Below, piece after piece: positions 55,404-64,000 of a stretch of 64,000 nt of DNA. The stretch's first letter is position 1. Every line of letters starts with the position of its first letter. A model generated the notes under the pieces. That model worked only from the letters and a program-made list of their open reading frames with translations. It was not told the DNA's origin and searched no databases. The translations under genes were made by a program, and so were the position numbers. The DNA is from Bacteroidales bacterium (lineage in GTDB: Bacteria; Bacteroidota; Bacteroidia; Bacteroidales; Marinilabiliaceae). Location of the stretch: NCBI GenBank assembly GCA_024401365.1, contig JAKSLE010000001.1, forward strand, positions 62,001-126,000, given 5' to 3'.

Positions 55404-57125
55404 ATGATGTCAAAAATGAAGAATATATCTAAGGGCATAATCCCCATACTGGTCTCTATCGGGCTCGTCTTGTGCTCGTGCACAAAGGAGACTACAACTA
55501 TAGAACTGATATATAGTACCGACGTTCATGGTTCGTTATTCCCATACGACTATATAACTGATAGTCCTACAAATCATAGTCTGGCACAGGTAGCTTCATA
55601 CGTACAGCAGGTCCGAGATACTGCCGAGAACGTCATCTTGCTCGAAGCAGGAGATATGTTGCAAGGTACCCCAATGGTATATTACTATAATTATATCGAT
55701 ACCACATCTTCTCACGTCATCTCCGACATATATAATTATATGAAATACGACGCCGTTACTATAGGTAATCACGATATAGAAGCGGGCCACGCCGTATACG
55801 ACAGATTGGTTTCGGAACTGAATATGCCAGTATTGTGCGCCAATGCAGTGAAAACTTCAGATGGCACACCTTATTTCAAACCTTATACTATACTAAAAAG
55901 GGGCAACAAAAAGATAGCAATTATAGGTCTCATCACTCCTCACATCCCCCATTGGCTCCACGAGGATTACTGGAAGGGAATGGTATTCGAGGACATGATA
56001 GTCTCAGCGCAGAAATGGGTCGACATCGTCAAGGCTAAAGAGAATCCTGATGCTATTATCGGTCTTTTCCACGCCGGATACGACCATACGTATGGTAACA
56101 CATCGCCTGATGAGCCTATGAACGAGAATGCATCTACATTGGTGGGTGAAAGGGTTGAAGGATTCGACTGCATACTTATCGGCCACGACCATAAGTACGT
56201 CACTCCTATGATTACTACCCCATCGGGACGAAAAATACCTTTGTGCGACGCAGGCACAGCAGCACACAAGATTGGTCACCTGACTATCAATTTTGATGGC
56301 GGCGACCACCCTAAGGTCACCAACCGCCTTGTTTCAGTGGAAGATGTAAAGCCTTCGGAGGAGTATATGGCTCTTTTCAATTCTCAAAACGAGGCAGTCA
56401 AAGCCTACTCCCAGAGAATAGTTGGCGAACTCAGCGAGGAGATAGTCGCTAATGAGTCTCTTTTCGGCAGCAGCAAATTCGTAGATTTTGTCCAAAGAGT
56501 AATGCTCGACCGCACTGGCGCAGATATCAGCTTTACTGCCCCACTGAGATTGTTCACTACAATCGAAAAGGGCAAACTGACTATTGGCGACATGTTCAAG
56601 CTGTACAAATACGAGAACACGCTGAACGTGATGAACCTCACAGGCGATGAAGTCAGACGTTACCTTGAATATAGCTACGATAGCTGGATATCCAATCCCG
56701 ACGAAACTGGACACCTGCTTCTGCTGGATGAAGAGGGCAAAATCAAGAATCAGTATTTCAATTTCGACTCTGCAGCGGGTATTCGCTATACCGTCAACCC
56801 ATACAAGCCTTATGGCGAGCGAGTAGCTATCCAGTCCATGATGAATGGCTCACCTTTTAATAGCCAAAAGATGTACAAGGTAGCCATCAATAGCTATAGA
56901 TTCAATGGCGGAGGCAACCACCTGGAATCCGGTGTCGGACTGACTAAAGAGCAAATAAACGAAAGACACGTGGAATCTATTATGACAGATTTGCGCGAAC
57001 TTATGGTGGAGGCTCTCAAAGCATCAGACAAATTGGAGATCCCTACACTGAACAACTGGAAGTTTGTCCCTGAGAACAAGCTTCAACAGGTTATCAATTT
57101 AGACAAATGCAACTTTATGAAATAA
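55404..57125 (+). CDS. UshA-like 5'-nucleotidase / cyclic phosphodiesterase lipoprotein
   Basis: This 573-residue exported metallophosphoesterase likely salvages extracellular nucleotides. A lipobox (LVLCSCT) is near residue 22. The metal-binding N-terminal domain shows STDVHGS (about 38-44), GNHDIEAG near 118 and GHDHKY near 257; the C-terminal 5'-nucleotidase domain begins near 335 (GELSEEI) and includes NSYRFNGGGNHLESG, the usual substrate loop. Bicistronic with the AsmA-like gene, which starts 19 bases later. A hairpin terminator 60 bases upstream may attenuate it. Confidence 0.93.
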   Translation: MMSKMKNISKGIIPILVSIGLVLCSCTKETTTIELIYSTDVHGSLFPYDYITDSPTNHSLAQVASYVQQVRDTAENVILLEAGDMLQGTPMVYYYNYIDTTSSHVISDIYNYMKYDAVTIGNHDIEAGHAVYDRLVSELNMPVLCANAVKTSDGTPYFKPYTILKRGNKKIAIIGLITPHIPHWLHEDYWKGMVFEDMIVSAQKWVDIVKAKENPDAIIGLFHAGYDHTYGNTSPDEPMNENASTLVGERVEGFDCILIGHDHKYVTPMITTPSGRKIPLCDAGTAAHKIGHLTINFDGGDHPKVTNRLVSVEDVKPSEEYMALFNSQNEAVKAYSQRIVGELSEEIVANESLFGSSKFVDFVQRVMLDRTGADISFTAPLRLFTTIEKGKLTIGDMFKLYKYENTLNVMNLTGDEVRRYLEYSYDSWISNPDETGHLLLLDEEGKIKNQYFNFDSAAGIRYTVNPYKPYGERVAIQSMMNGSPFNSQKMYKVAINSYRFNGGGNHLESGVGLTKEQINERHVESIMTDLRELMVEALKASDKLEIPTLNNWKFVPENKLQQVINLDKCNFMK

Positions 57126-57144
57126 TTTCAAGCAACTATTAACT

Positions 57145-59709
57145 ATGAAAAAGTTACTCAAAATTGTAGGTGGCATCCTACTAGGCATTGTAGCAATTAT
57201 TGTTATCGTTCCTATGGCCTTCAGTGGCCAGCTAGAGAAAATCGCAAAAGAAGAAATCGGCAATTTCACGCAAAACAAGATTGATGTCGATTGGGACGAT
57301 TTTTCTCTCTCTATCTTCAGCAGTTTCCCTGACTTGCGAGCTAGCCTTGGTAGCTTACTTGTCAAGACCAAGGGTAATTTCGAGACAGACACATTATTAT
57401 ATGTCAAGAAATTCAAGGCTGATATTGATGTATGGCAAGCAATCGACGGAAAGATCAAGGTTAACGAATTGATCCTTGACAACCCTATCGCACGAGGCAT
57501 CATCGGTAAGGATAGTATTCCTAACTGGGATGTTGTCGCTGCCGACACAGCTGCTGTCGAGGAGCCTGTCGATACAACATCAGCACCACTAGACCTTAAC
57601 CTCAAACGAATAAGAATCCATGATGCCGACCTAGCCTATATTGACCACACAGCACCAATGGCAGCTCATATCAAAGACTTAGACTTGGAGTTGAGCGGCA
57701 ACTTCAAAAAAGAGATTGCCGACTTAGTACTGGCTCTTGATATCAATAGCGTAAGTTTTTGGATGGACAACACTACACTACTTAAGAACGCGTCGGTAGA
57801 TTTTGACGCTAAACTTGAGGCAGACATGGGTAATAACAAGTACACATTCAAAGAGAATACGTTGAACTTTGCTGGTATACCATTGGCTTTCGATGGTTAT
57901 GTTCAGTTGCTTGACAGTACAGCTATAGAGACAGATATAAAGTTGCAAGCATTGGGTACTCAGTTCAGCACAGTATGGGCACTTATCCCTGAGAGCATCG
58001 TGAAGAGCGTCGAGGGATTACAGACAAAGGGTGCATTTGAACTTTATGCTATAGCTAAAGGTGTATATAGGGATATGGAACACCTTCCAGCTGTTGACGC
58101 AGCACTTAAGATTACTAATGCTAGCGTCAAGTACCCTGATCTACCTAAGACACTTAACAACATCAATGTTGATGTCACTGTACATAACCCTAGTGGAGAT
58201 GCCGACCTCACCACAGTTGATGTCAATAAATTCCACTTCGAGTTGGGCGAAAACCCATTTGATGCAGCGCTTAAACTTGTTAAGCCTATGTCAAACCCAA
58301 CATTCAACGCCACACTTGATGGAAAAATCGACCTCAACTCACTCAAGGAGGCTATTCCTCTCGACAGTATGAGTATTACTGGTTTGGTAAATGCCAACCT
58401 CAATGTTGCTTCCGACATGAAGTCTATTGAAGACCAGAATTACGAGAAGATTATTGCCAAGGGTACTGTTGAACTTAACCAGTTCCACTTTGAGGGTTCT
58501 GCTCTTCCAAATGGAGTAGATGTAGAGAAAGCTAAATTGGCATTCTCTCCAGAGCAGTTGGTTCTCGATCCTCTCGCTGTAAAATTGGGCAAGAGCGACT
58601 TCAGCCTCAATGGTTACGTACAGGATTATCTCCCTTACGTTTTGAAAGATGGCACTATTAAGGGTAAATTCACTCTTAAGAGTAATCTTATTGATGCCAA
58701 CGAGCTGATGGCGATGACTGGTCCTGACACCACAGCCACAACTGCTACAGTAGACACCACAGCTTCGGTAATTTTAGTACCAAAGAACATCAACTTCAAT
58801 TTCAACGCTGAAGTTGGCACTGTATACTACGACAAGTTGACGATCAAGAATGTACGTGGTGGCGTAGCCGTTAAAGACGGTATAGCTGACTTGAACAATC
58901 TATTCTTGGATATGTGCGACGGTAGCATTGGTCTTAACGGTCGCTACAATACAGCCAAGGAGAGCCACCCATTCATTGACATGAAGATTGACATGAACGA
59001 AGTAGACATCAATAAATTGACCAATTCGTTCTCGACAATCGACTCCCTCCTTCCTATTGCCAAGAAAGCTCATGGTAAAGTTACCATTGGTCTTGATATT
59101 GTATCCGATATTGATGAAACAATGTCGCCAGTAATAAAGAGCATTAACGGTAAGGGTGTGATGGCATCAGAATCTTTGGGCATCAAAGAATCTGATATTC
59201 AGACTAAGCTCTCTAAGCTCCTCTACGATGACAAGTGGAAAGACTTTACGTTGAAAGACTTCTCGCTTAAGTTCGATATCAAGGATGGCAACATTGTTGT
59301 AGATCCATTCAAGCTCAAGATGTTTGGCAAGCAGGCAGTATTCAGTGGCCAGCAAGGTCTTGATCAGACAATGGCATACTTGCTTCAGATACCTACTGCA
59401 AGAAAGGATATTGCCAATATCTTGAAGAAGACTGGTCTTGGCAGTGCAGCTTCATGGGCTGAGGGCGAGGATATTCCTCTAGGCATTGCCATTAAGGGTA
59501 TGCTTACATCTCCTGACGTAGCAGTTGACCTTGATGCTGCTAAGAAGGCCATTTTAGGCGAGGCTAAGGCCAAGCTTGAGGAGAAGGGTCAAGAGGTAGT
59601 AGACAAAGCTGTAGACGCCCTCAAAGACAAACTCAAGGACAATGAGCAAGCACAGAAAGCAACTGACAAACTTAAGGGTCTGCTCGGAGGCTTAAAGAAG
59701 AAAAAGTAA
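57145..59709 (+). CDS. AsmA-family inner-membrane-anchored protein
   Basis: This 854-residue protein has an N-terminal membrane helix (GGILLGIVAIIVIVPMAF, about 10-28) and an AsmA domain in its first 200 residues (WDDFSLSIFSSFPDLRASLGSLLVKT). The rest is repeating beta strands of the kind that form long lipid-transport bridges (RBG-like), ending in a lysine-rich helix. AsmA-like proteins help lipid transport to the outer membrane. A terminator follows. Confidence 0.88.
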   Translation: MKKLLKIVGGILLGIVAIIVIVPMAFSGQLEKIAKEEIGNFTQNKIDVDWDDFSLSIFSSFPDLRASLGSLLVKTKGNFETDTLLYVKKFKADIDVWQAIDGKIKVNELILDNPIARGIIGKDSIPNWDVVAADTAAVEEPVDTTSAPLDLNLKRIRIHDADLAYIDHTAPMAAHIKDLDLELSGNFKKEIADLVLALDINSVSFWMDNTTLLKNASVDFDAKLEADMGNNKYTFKENTLNFAGIPLAFDGYVQLLDSTAIETDIKLQALGTQFSTVWALIPESIVKSVEGLQTKGAFELYAIAKGVYRDMEHLPAVDAALKITNASVKYPDLPKTLNNINVDVTVHNPSGDADLTTVDVNKFHFELGENPFDAALKLVKPMSNPTFNATLDGKIDLNSLKEAIPLDSMSITGLVNANLNVASDMKSIEDQNYEKIIAKGTVELNQFHFEGSALPNGVDVEKAKLAFSPEQLVLDPLAVKLGKSDFSLNGYVQDYLPYVLKDGTIKGKFTLKSNLIDANELMAMTGPDTTATTATVDTTASVILVPKNINFNFNAEVGTVYYDKLTIKNVRGGVAVKDGIADLNNLFLDMCDGSIGLNGRYNTAKESHPFIDMKIDMNEVDINKLTNSFSTIDSLLPIAKKAHGKVTIGLDIVSDIDETMSPVIKSINGKGVMASESLGIKESDIQTKLSKLLYDDKWKDFTLKDFSLKFDIKDGNIVVDPFKLKMFGKQAVFSGQQGLDQTMAYLLQIPTARKDIANILKKTGLGSAASWAEGEDIPLGIAIKGMLTSPDVAVDLDAAKKAILGEAKAKLEEKGQEVVDKAVDALKDKLKDNEQAQKATDKLKGLLGGLKKKK

Positions 59710-59729
59710 ATCCACAACTACTGATAAAG

Positions 59730-59766
59730 CGGGGTAAAGCCTTTGGGTTTTACCCCGTTCTTTTTA
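59730..59766 (+). terminator. Terminator of the AsmA-like operon
   Basis: CGGGGTAAA (59730-59738) pairs with TTTACCCCG (59749-59757), then TTCTTTTT. Confidence 0.9.
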
Positions 59767-60026
59767 TATAGACTACGAGGATGTTGCTCAAAGATATCGG
59801 AACTGAGAGAGTTATGGGATATTGGAGGCTCTCCGTGGTGGGTAATTGACATGGTGAATATTGCGTTAGTTGGGTATTATGATTTTCTAAACCAGTGTGA
59901 TTAGCGTCTGCCTATATACTGTCTATATAGAGCGTATATAGAGCTCATATAGAGCTCGAGAGATATTTAGTTTATGGTTTTCATGTGTTTGATATATATT
60001 AGCTATTAATGATGGACTAAAACAAT
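59767..60026. other. Intergenic region with AT-rich palindromic repeats
   Basis: No gene was seen in about 260 bases. The segment 59912-59962 holds three 11-base units ending in TATAGAGC, each partly palindromic (GAGCTC). Read on the minus strand this resembles the distal part of dispersed repeat copy 7 (CGCTCTATA...TATAT.GCAG), so it may be a degraded copy. Confidence 0.45.
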
Positions 60027-60066
60027 AAAGAGATGCGACAAATAATGTTACATCTCTTTTTGTTAT
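60027..60066 (-). terminator. Bidirectional terminator before the PorP gene end
   Basis: AAAGAGATG (60027-60035) pairs with CATCTCTTT (60051-60059); T-rich tracts follow on both strands. Main use is likely for the minus-strand T9SS genes. Confidence 0.8.
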
Positions 60067-60082
60067 GACAGGTTATTGAACT

Positions 60083-61165
60083 TTATCTTCCTACGCCCTT
60101 ACGCTTAGCGTGTTTCTTGGTCTTATTGCTATAGCTATAACCCATGATAGGCTCTGAACAAGGAACTGGCTTCATCTTGTAAGAACGCTTCTTCACGTTT
60201 GGAGGGATGATACGGTATATCATCGATATTTCGTGAGCGCCGTTACCGAAAGACGAAAGATCGCTGATATTCAAGTCGTACGAGTAACCCATTCTAAGAG
60301 GGCCTATATTCAAGCCCACTGTAGGGATAACTGCATCCTTATTATCGAGCTCACCAGCCACTCTGAAGAAAAGTCCGCGGTAAGAGACTCCGATTTCGAT
60401 AGGCGAATAGTACCAATAAGCGCCCAACTCAAGTTGGTTGAAATCGTACTGATGAACGAAATTCATTGCCAAAGTAACTGTTTTAGGGTCGCTACCTCGG
60501 TATGAAGGTTCGTAAGTAAAACGATAACCAGCGTAAACTGTCGTTTTGAAGCCGATATTATGCTTTACGTCGGTAAATGATGTATTTGGCTGCATCAAGT
60601 GATCGAAAGCCACACCGCCCCAGAAATCGTCGTTATAAACCATTACGCCAGTTGAGGCATCGATACGTGCCTTCTTGGTACGTTCAAACTCTATACTAGA
60701 GCCACCTGTAACGAAATGGCCATCGGCGGTAATATCGGTATAAGTAATCATCTTACTCTGGTCGATCTTGCGCTCTCCGAACTTAAACGAGAGACCTGGA
60801 CGGATAAAGATATCCTGATTCAAGGTGAACTCATAAGCATAGAGGAGTGAAATTTCGTGATCGACTAGGAGACCCTTACCCTCGTTATCGCATTGCCACA
60901 TGAGGCCGAGACCGCTATTGAAGTTCTCGAAGAAATTATCCACCGATATAGCATAGTTCTGGAATGCGGTACCGATACCTGGCCACTGATTACGATAGTT
61001 AAGACCTATACGGGTACCATTGGTCAAGCCTGTGAAAGATGGGCTGACGTACAATGGCGCCTCATAAGTCTGCGAGTAGGAGACATCCTGAGCAAAAGCT
61101 CTGGATGTTCCGATACTCAACAGTATAATTATCGTTGCTATATAACTTCTCATTGTGTTCATCAT
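60083..61165 (-). CDS. PorP/SprF-family type IX secretion partner
   Basis: This 360-residue outer-membrane barrel protein has a signal peptide (RAFAQDV, about 24) and the family opening SYSQTYEAPLYVSPSFTGLTNGTRIGLNYRNQWPG. PorP/SprF proteins work with the type IX secretion system to export or anchor partner adhesins; SprF is needed for SprB in Flavobacterium. It begins 11 bases after the giant repeat protein gene, as sprF does after sprB, so the two very likely act as a pair. Confidence 0.94.
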   Translation of the reverse strand: MMNTMRSYIATIIILLSIGTSRAFAQDVSYSQTYEAPLYVSPSFTGLTNGTRIGLNYRNQWPGIGTAFQNYAISVDNFFENFNSGLGLMWQCDNEGKGLLVDHEISLLYAYEFTLNQDIFIRPGLSFKFGERKIDQSKMITYTDITADGHFVTGGSSIEFERTKKARIDASTGVMVYNDDFWGGVAFDHLMQPNTSFTDVKHNIGFKTTVYAGYRFTYEPSYRGSDPKTVTLAMNFVHQYDFNQLELGAYWYYSPIEIGVSYRGLFFRVAGELDNKDAVIPTVGLNIGPLRMGYSYDLNISDLSSFGNGAHEISMIYRIIPPNVKKRSYKMKPVPCSEPIMGYSYSNKTKKHAKRKGVGR

Positions 61166-61176
61166 CGTCCCTCCCG

Positions 61177-64000
61177 TTACTTAACAACCATTACTTGACC
61201 AGACTTATCGTAGCCCTTACCACTAGAGAACTGACCCTTAGCGACCCAGACGTACAAGCCCTGCGGTACGACATCTCCATTGAATTTACCATCCCAGCCG
61301 GCATTGATATCGTCGGTTTCGAATACCTTCTGGCCCCAACGGTTGAAGATTTCAAGGTGGAACGTTTCGACATCCTGGTAAACCGGACGGAACGTTGCGT
61401 TGACGCTAAAGATACTATTATTTCCTGAAATATCTTCGCGCGGAGCGAAAGTATTAGGGAATACGATAAATCCACCGCGTCGTGCTTCCACGAAATTCTC
61501 CTTAGTTGTATCGTTCTCACAACCATATTCATTCCATACCTTGAGAGATACGGTATATGAACCAGGGTGCAAGTACTGGTAAGATGGGTTCTTCTCGGTA
61601 CTTATTGAGCCATCACCGAATGACCACTCGTAATCGGTAGCGCCCACACTATGGTTGACGAAGTATACCTTATCGTCAGGCAAGTAGAGCAACTGAGGAG
61701 CTGCATCGAAGCTAGCCTTTGGATGATCGTAAGCATTGAGGAATGCCGACGAAACGGACACCTTGCCATCTGGGCCAGGAACTCGGAGAGTTACCTCGTA
61801 TGTACCTGGGAAGATATACGTATGGGTTGGGTTACGGATGGTAGATGTAGTACCATCGCCGAAATCCCAATGGTATTCAGTAGCATCCTGAGACTCATCC
61901 GAGAAGCGGACTGTCAATGGGTAACAGCCCTCTGTTACGTCCATTGTAAATCCAGAGATTGGAACTGTCTTGTATACGATACTTACCTCATCGAAGACCT
62001 CACAATCGTCGGTCTTGATAGTCCAACGGAATGTATTCACGCCACGGCTAAGACCTGTAACCATTGTATGGTAATCGGTAGTATCCGCGAAGTGGATAGT
62101 CTTAGACGAACCGAGGTAAGTCCAGTATCCAGGCAATCTACCAGGGTTACCAGCGTTGAGGTGGTACTGATCCTCGTAGGTTACATCATTCTCACCTGCA
62201 TAAGGGTCAGCCTTCTGGCAATAGATTACCACGTCGCTCTCAGTTACGCAGTTGCCATAGCTGATAGACCAGCGGAAGATATTCTCGCCGTATCCGAGGT
62301 TGATAACCTCACTCTTAGCATCAGTTGTATCTACAAGTTCACCCCAACCTTGGAGGAGACGCCATCTACCCTCACCGATGCTAGGGATATTAGCATTCAT
62401 GAATGTATTATCCTTACAACGGATCATATCGTCACCCGCCTTAGCCATATCAGGTATCTGGTTCCAGACGCTTACGGTATCGATGCTCTGACACTTGAAT
62501 GTCTCGCCATCGTAGGTACCGATATTGTCGATTACCCAGAGGAACTTATTCTCGCCAAAGATAAGGTTACATACCTGAGTCTTAGGATCGAGAGGGTTAT
62601 CGAATGACAAGTTGCCAGCCTCATCGTTGAGAGTACCAGAAACTGTCTCCCAGTGGCCCTTACCGATAATTGGCACATTAGCATCGAGGACACGACAATC
62701 TGAGCAATCCTTATCGTCAGGACCTGCATCCGACCTAGTAGGAGTAAAGTTAGTCAATGTTATGCGATCGCTCTCGGTACACATACCATTTACGCTAACC
62801 TTCCATTCGAGGGTTGTGCGGCCATAAGCCAAGTTGGTAATCTTGGTACGAGGAGATGTTGGGTTTTCTATCTTACCACCACCCTCGTCGACGATAGTCC
62901 ATATACCCTGACCATAGGTAGGAGTCAACGCCTTGAGTTCAAATTCATTAGAACATACAGCCTCATCTGTACCTGCCTTTGGAGTATCAGGCTTATTATT
63001 CAAGATATGTACATCGTCGGAGAGGATACAAGTCAATGTATCGACATGCTCTGTACCATTCTCATCGATACCCTTATATATAGGTGTCTTCTGAGTAACC
63101 TTCCAACGGAATACGTTATCGCCCTTACCAAGGTCGACGAATGAGCGAGGATTGAACTTATCCTTGAACTCAGCCTTACCATTGATTACCTCCCATTCAC
63201 CGACACCTACTTCAGGTTTGTAAGCCTCGAGAGTTGTGTAATCCTGGCAAAGAGTCTGCAAGCCACCGGCGTGAGGAACGCTAGGCTTACCATTCACGAC
63301 AGTAACCTCATCGTAATCTGTACAACCCTTGAATGAAGTAGTCCATCTCAAGATATTCTTACCACGAGCGAGGTGAGATATGAGAGAGTTAGGATTATTC
63401 ATATCAGAGAACAAGCCGGCACTAGCACCACCCACGATACTCCAGCTACCGTGAGCATCGCCTGGGTCACTAGCCTGAAGCATAGTCTTATCGTCGCAAA
63501 TCTGCTGATCTTCACCAGCGTATGCGTTAACCCTATTGTATTCTACTATCACATCTGCAGTAGAGACGCAAGTCACAGCCTGTTTATAGATACGAGTAAC
63601 AGTCCAACGGTATCTGTTACCATCCTTATTGAATGGTATATCGCGAACCGGAGTTGAAGCCTGATCAGGGAAGAGGATTGTACCACCACCCTCGGCAACA
63701 TCCCAGTGACCACGTTCGATAAAGTCGCCCGTCTCGTCTATTGCCAATTCAGATGCCGACAAGATAGTAGCATTATTATCGCACAACTGCTGCATACCGC
63801 CTGAGATTCGGGCCTCGGTAGCCGAGTTGTTGATGATAATCACAGAATCGACAGATGGACACTCGAGGTAGTTGACTGTCCAAAGGAGGACATTTCGACC
63901 ATTACCAAGGTTACGAACCGTAGTATGAGGATCTGTTGGATCATCGAATGCGCCACGTCCGCTACCAGCCTTAATAGACCAGCGGCCGATACCTGGATTA
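61177..64000 (-). CDS. Type-B T9SS repeat protein, N-terminus outside the window
   Basis: The minus-strand frame stays open to the right window edge (about 940 residues visible), so the gene is larger. It has about eight tandem beta domains of 85-100 residues, each with a CxxxxxLxAxxPxxGxGxWxV start and a GxNxFRW end, then two PKD domains (VRFSDESQDATEYHWDFGDGTTS and ASFDAAP...YEWSFGDGSIST) and a C-terminal gliding-motility-type sorting domain of type B (VFPNTFAP...EIFNRWGQKVF...GKFNGDVVPQGLYVWVAKG). The product is probably secreted by the type IX system and displayed as an adhesin, with PorP/SprF downstream as its partner. Confidence 0.92.
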   Translation of the reverse strand, partial: NPGIGRWSIKAGSGRGAFDDPTDPHTTVRNLGNGRNVLLWTVNYLECPSVDSVIIINNSATEARISGGMQQLCDNNATILSASELAIDETGDFIERGHWDVAEGGGTILFPDQASTPVRDIPFNKDGNRYRWTVTRIYKQAVTCVSTADVIVEYNRVNAYAGEDQQICDDKTMLQASDPGDAHGSWSIVGGASAGLFSDMNNPNSLISHLARGKNILRWTTSFKGCTDYDEVTVVNGKPSVPHAGGLQTLCQDYTTLEAYKPEVGVGEWEVINGKAEFKDKFNPRSFVDLGKGDNVFRWKVTQKTPIYKGIDENGTEHVDTLTCILSDDVHILNNKPDTPKAGTDEAVCSNEFELKALTPTYGQGIWTIVDEGGGKIENPTSPRTKITNLAYGRTTLEWKVSVNGMCTESDRITLTNFTPTRSDAGPDDKDCSDCRVLDANVPIIGKGHWETVSGTLNDEAGNLSFDNPLDPKTQVCNLIFGENKFLWVIDNIGTYDGETFKCQSIDTVSVWNQIPDMAKAGDDMIRCKDNTFMNANIPSIGEGRWRLLQGWGELVDTTDAKSEVINLGYGENIFRWSISYGNCVTESDVVIYCQKADPYAGENDVTYEDQYHLNAGNPGRLPGYWTYLGSSKTIHFADTTDYHTMVTGLSRGVNTFRWTIKTDDCEVFDEVSIVYKTVPISGFTMDVTEGCYPLTVRFSDESQDATEYHWDFGDGTTSTIRNPTHTYIFPGTYEVTLRVPGPDGKVSVSSAFLNAYDHPKASFDAAPQLLYLPDDKVYFVNHSVGATDYEWSFGDGSISTEKNPSYQYLHPGSYTVSLKVWNEYGCENDTTKENFVEARRGGFIVFPNTFAPREDISGNNSIFSVNATFRPVYQDVETFHLEIFNRWGQKVFETDDINAGWDGKFNGDVVPQGLYVWVAKGQFSSGKGYDKSGQVMVVK

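Overview
The window is a contiguous piece of a Bacteroidales (Bacteroidetes) chromosome. The evidence is: two SusC/SusD pairs, a hybrid two-component regulator, a type IX secretion sorting domain next to a PorP/SprF protein, a lipid-anchored TamA-like protein (TamL type), -7 promoter elements of the TAnnTTTG type, and almost no Shine-Dalgarno sequences before genes. The xylan locus has the gene order known from Prevotella bryantii, so a gut or rumen Prevotella-like fibre degrader is likely, but the species is not fixed by the sequence. Both window ends cut genes (guaB on the left, a giant secreted repeat protein on the right).

Layout. 1-4.2 kb (minus strand): guaB, yidD, an SLC13-type carboxylate transporter and cysS. 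4.3-8.7 kb (plus): a ThiF/MoeB-like enzyme, a SpoU methyltransferase, an EamA transporter, a TPR protein, a 64-residue protein and a second SpoU methyltransferase. 8.8-13.2 kb: tamL facing groES-groEL, with a striking possible sigma-54 control region between them. 13.2-20.5 kb: three envelope proteins (one a PAP2 phosphatase fused to a predicted outer-membrane domain), a helix-hairpin-helix protein and a sodium symporter. 20.7-27.2 kb: an RND efflux operon (tetR, tolC-like, membrane fusion protein, pump, small PII-like protein). 27.5-36.6 kb: rnr, a 1424-residue hybrid two-component sensor, a TPR protein and coaX. 36.7-39.5 kb: queC-queE-queF and rpsU. 39.8-53.6 kb: a xylan utilisation operon ending in a GH10 xylanase. 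54.4-59.7 kb: an OmpH/Skp lipoprotein, a 5'-nucleotidase lipoprotein and an AsmA-like protein. 60.1-64 kb: PorP/SprF and a type-B T9SS repeat protein.

How the genes work together. The xylan operon encodes outer-membrane oligosaccharide import (two SusCD pairs), a surface glycan-binding lipoprotein and an endo-xylanase with three near-identical binding modules placed inside its catalytic domain. The hybrid sensor about 16 kb away is a plausible but unproven regulator. The queuosine genes make preQ1 from carboxy-tetrahydropterin; queD and folE are not in the window.

The most unusual signals are a dispersed repeat with core TGCGAGCAAC, found seven times on both strands, including inside coaX and queF, and the groES upstream region with three evenly spaced copies of CTGCCN4TGTCA-like sites before a near-consensus -24/-12 promoter. 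No CRISPR array, tRNA, rRNA, insertion sequence or prophage was seen.
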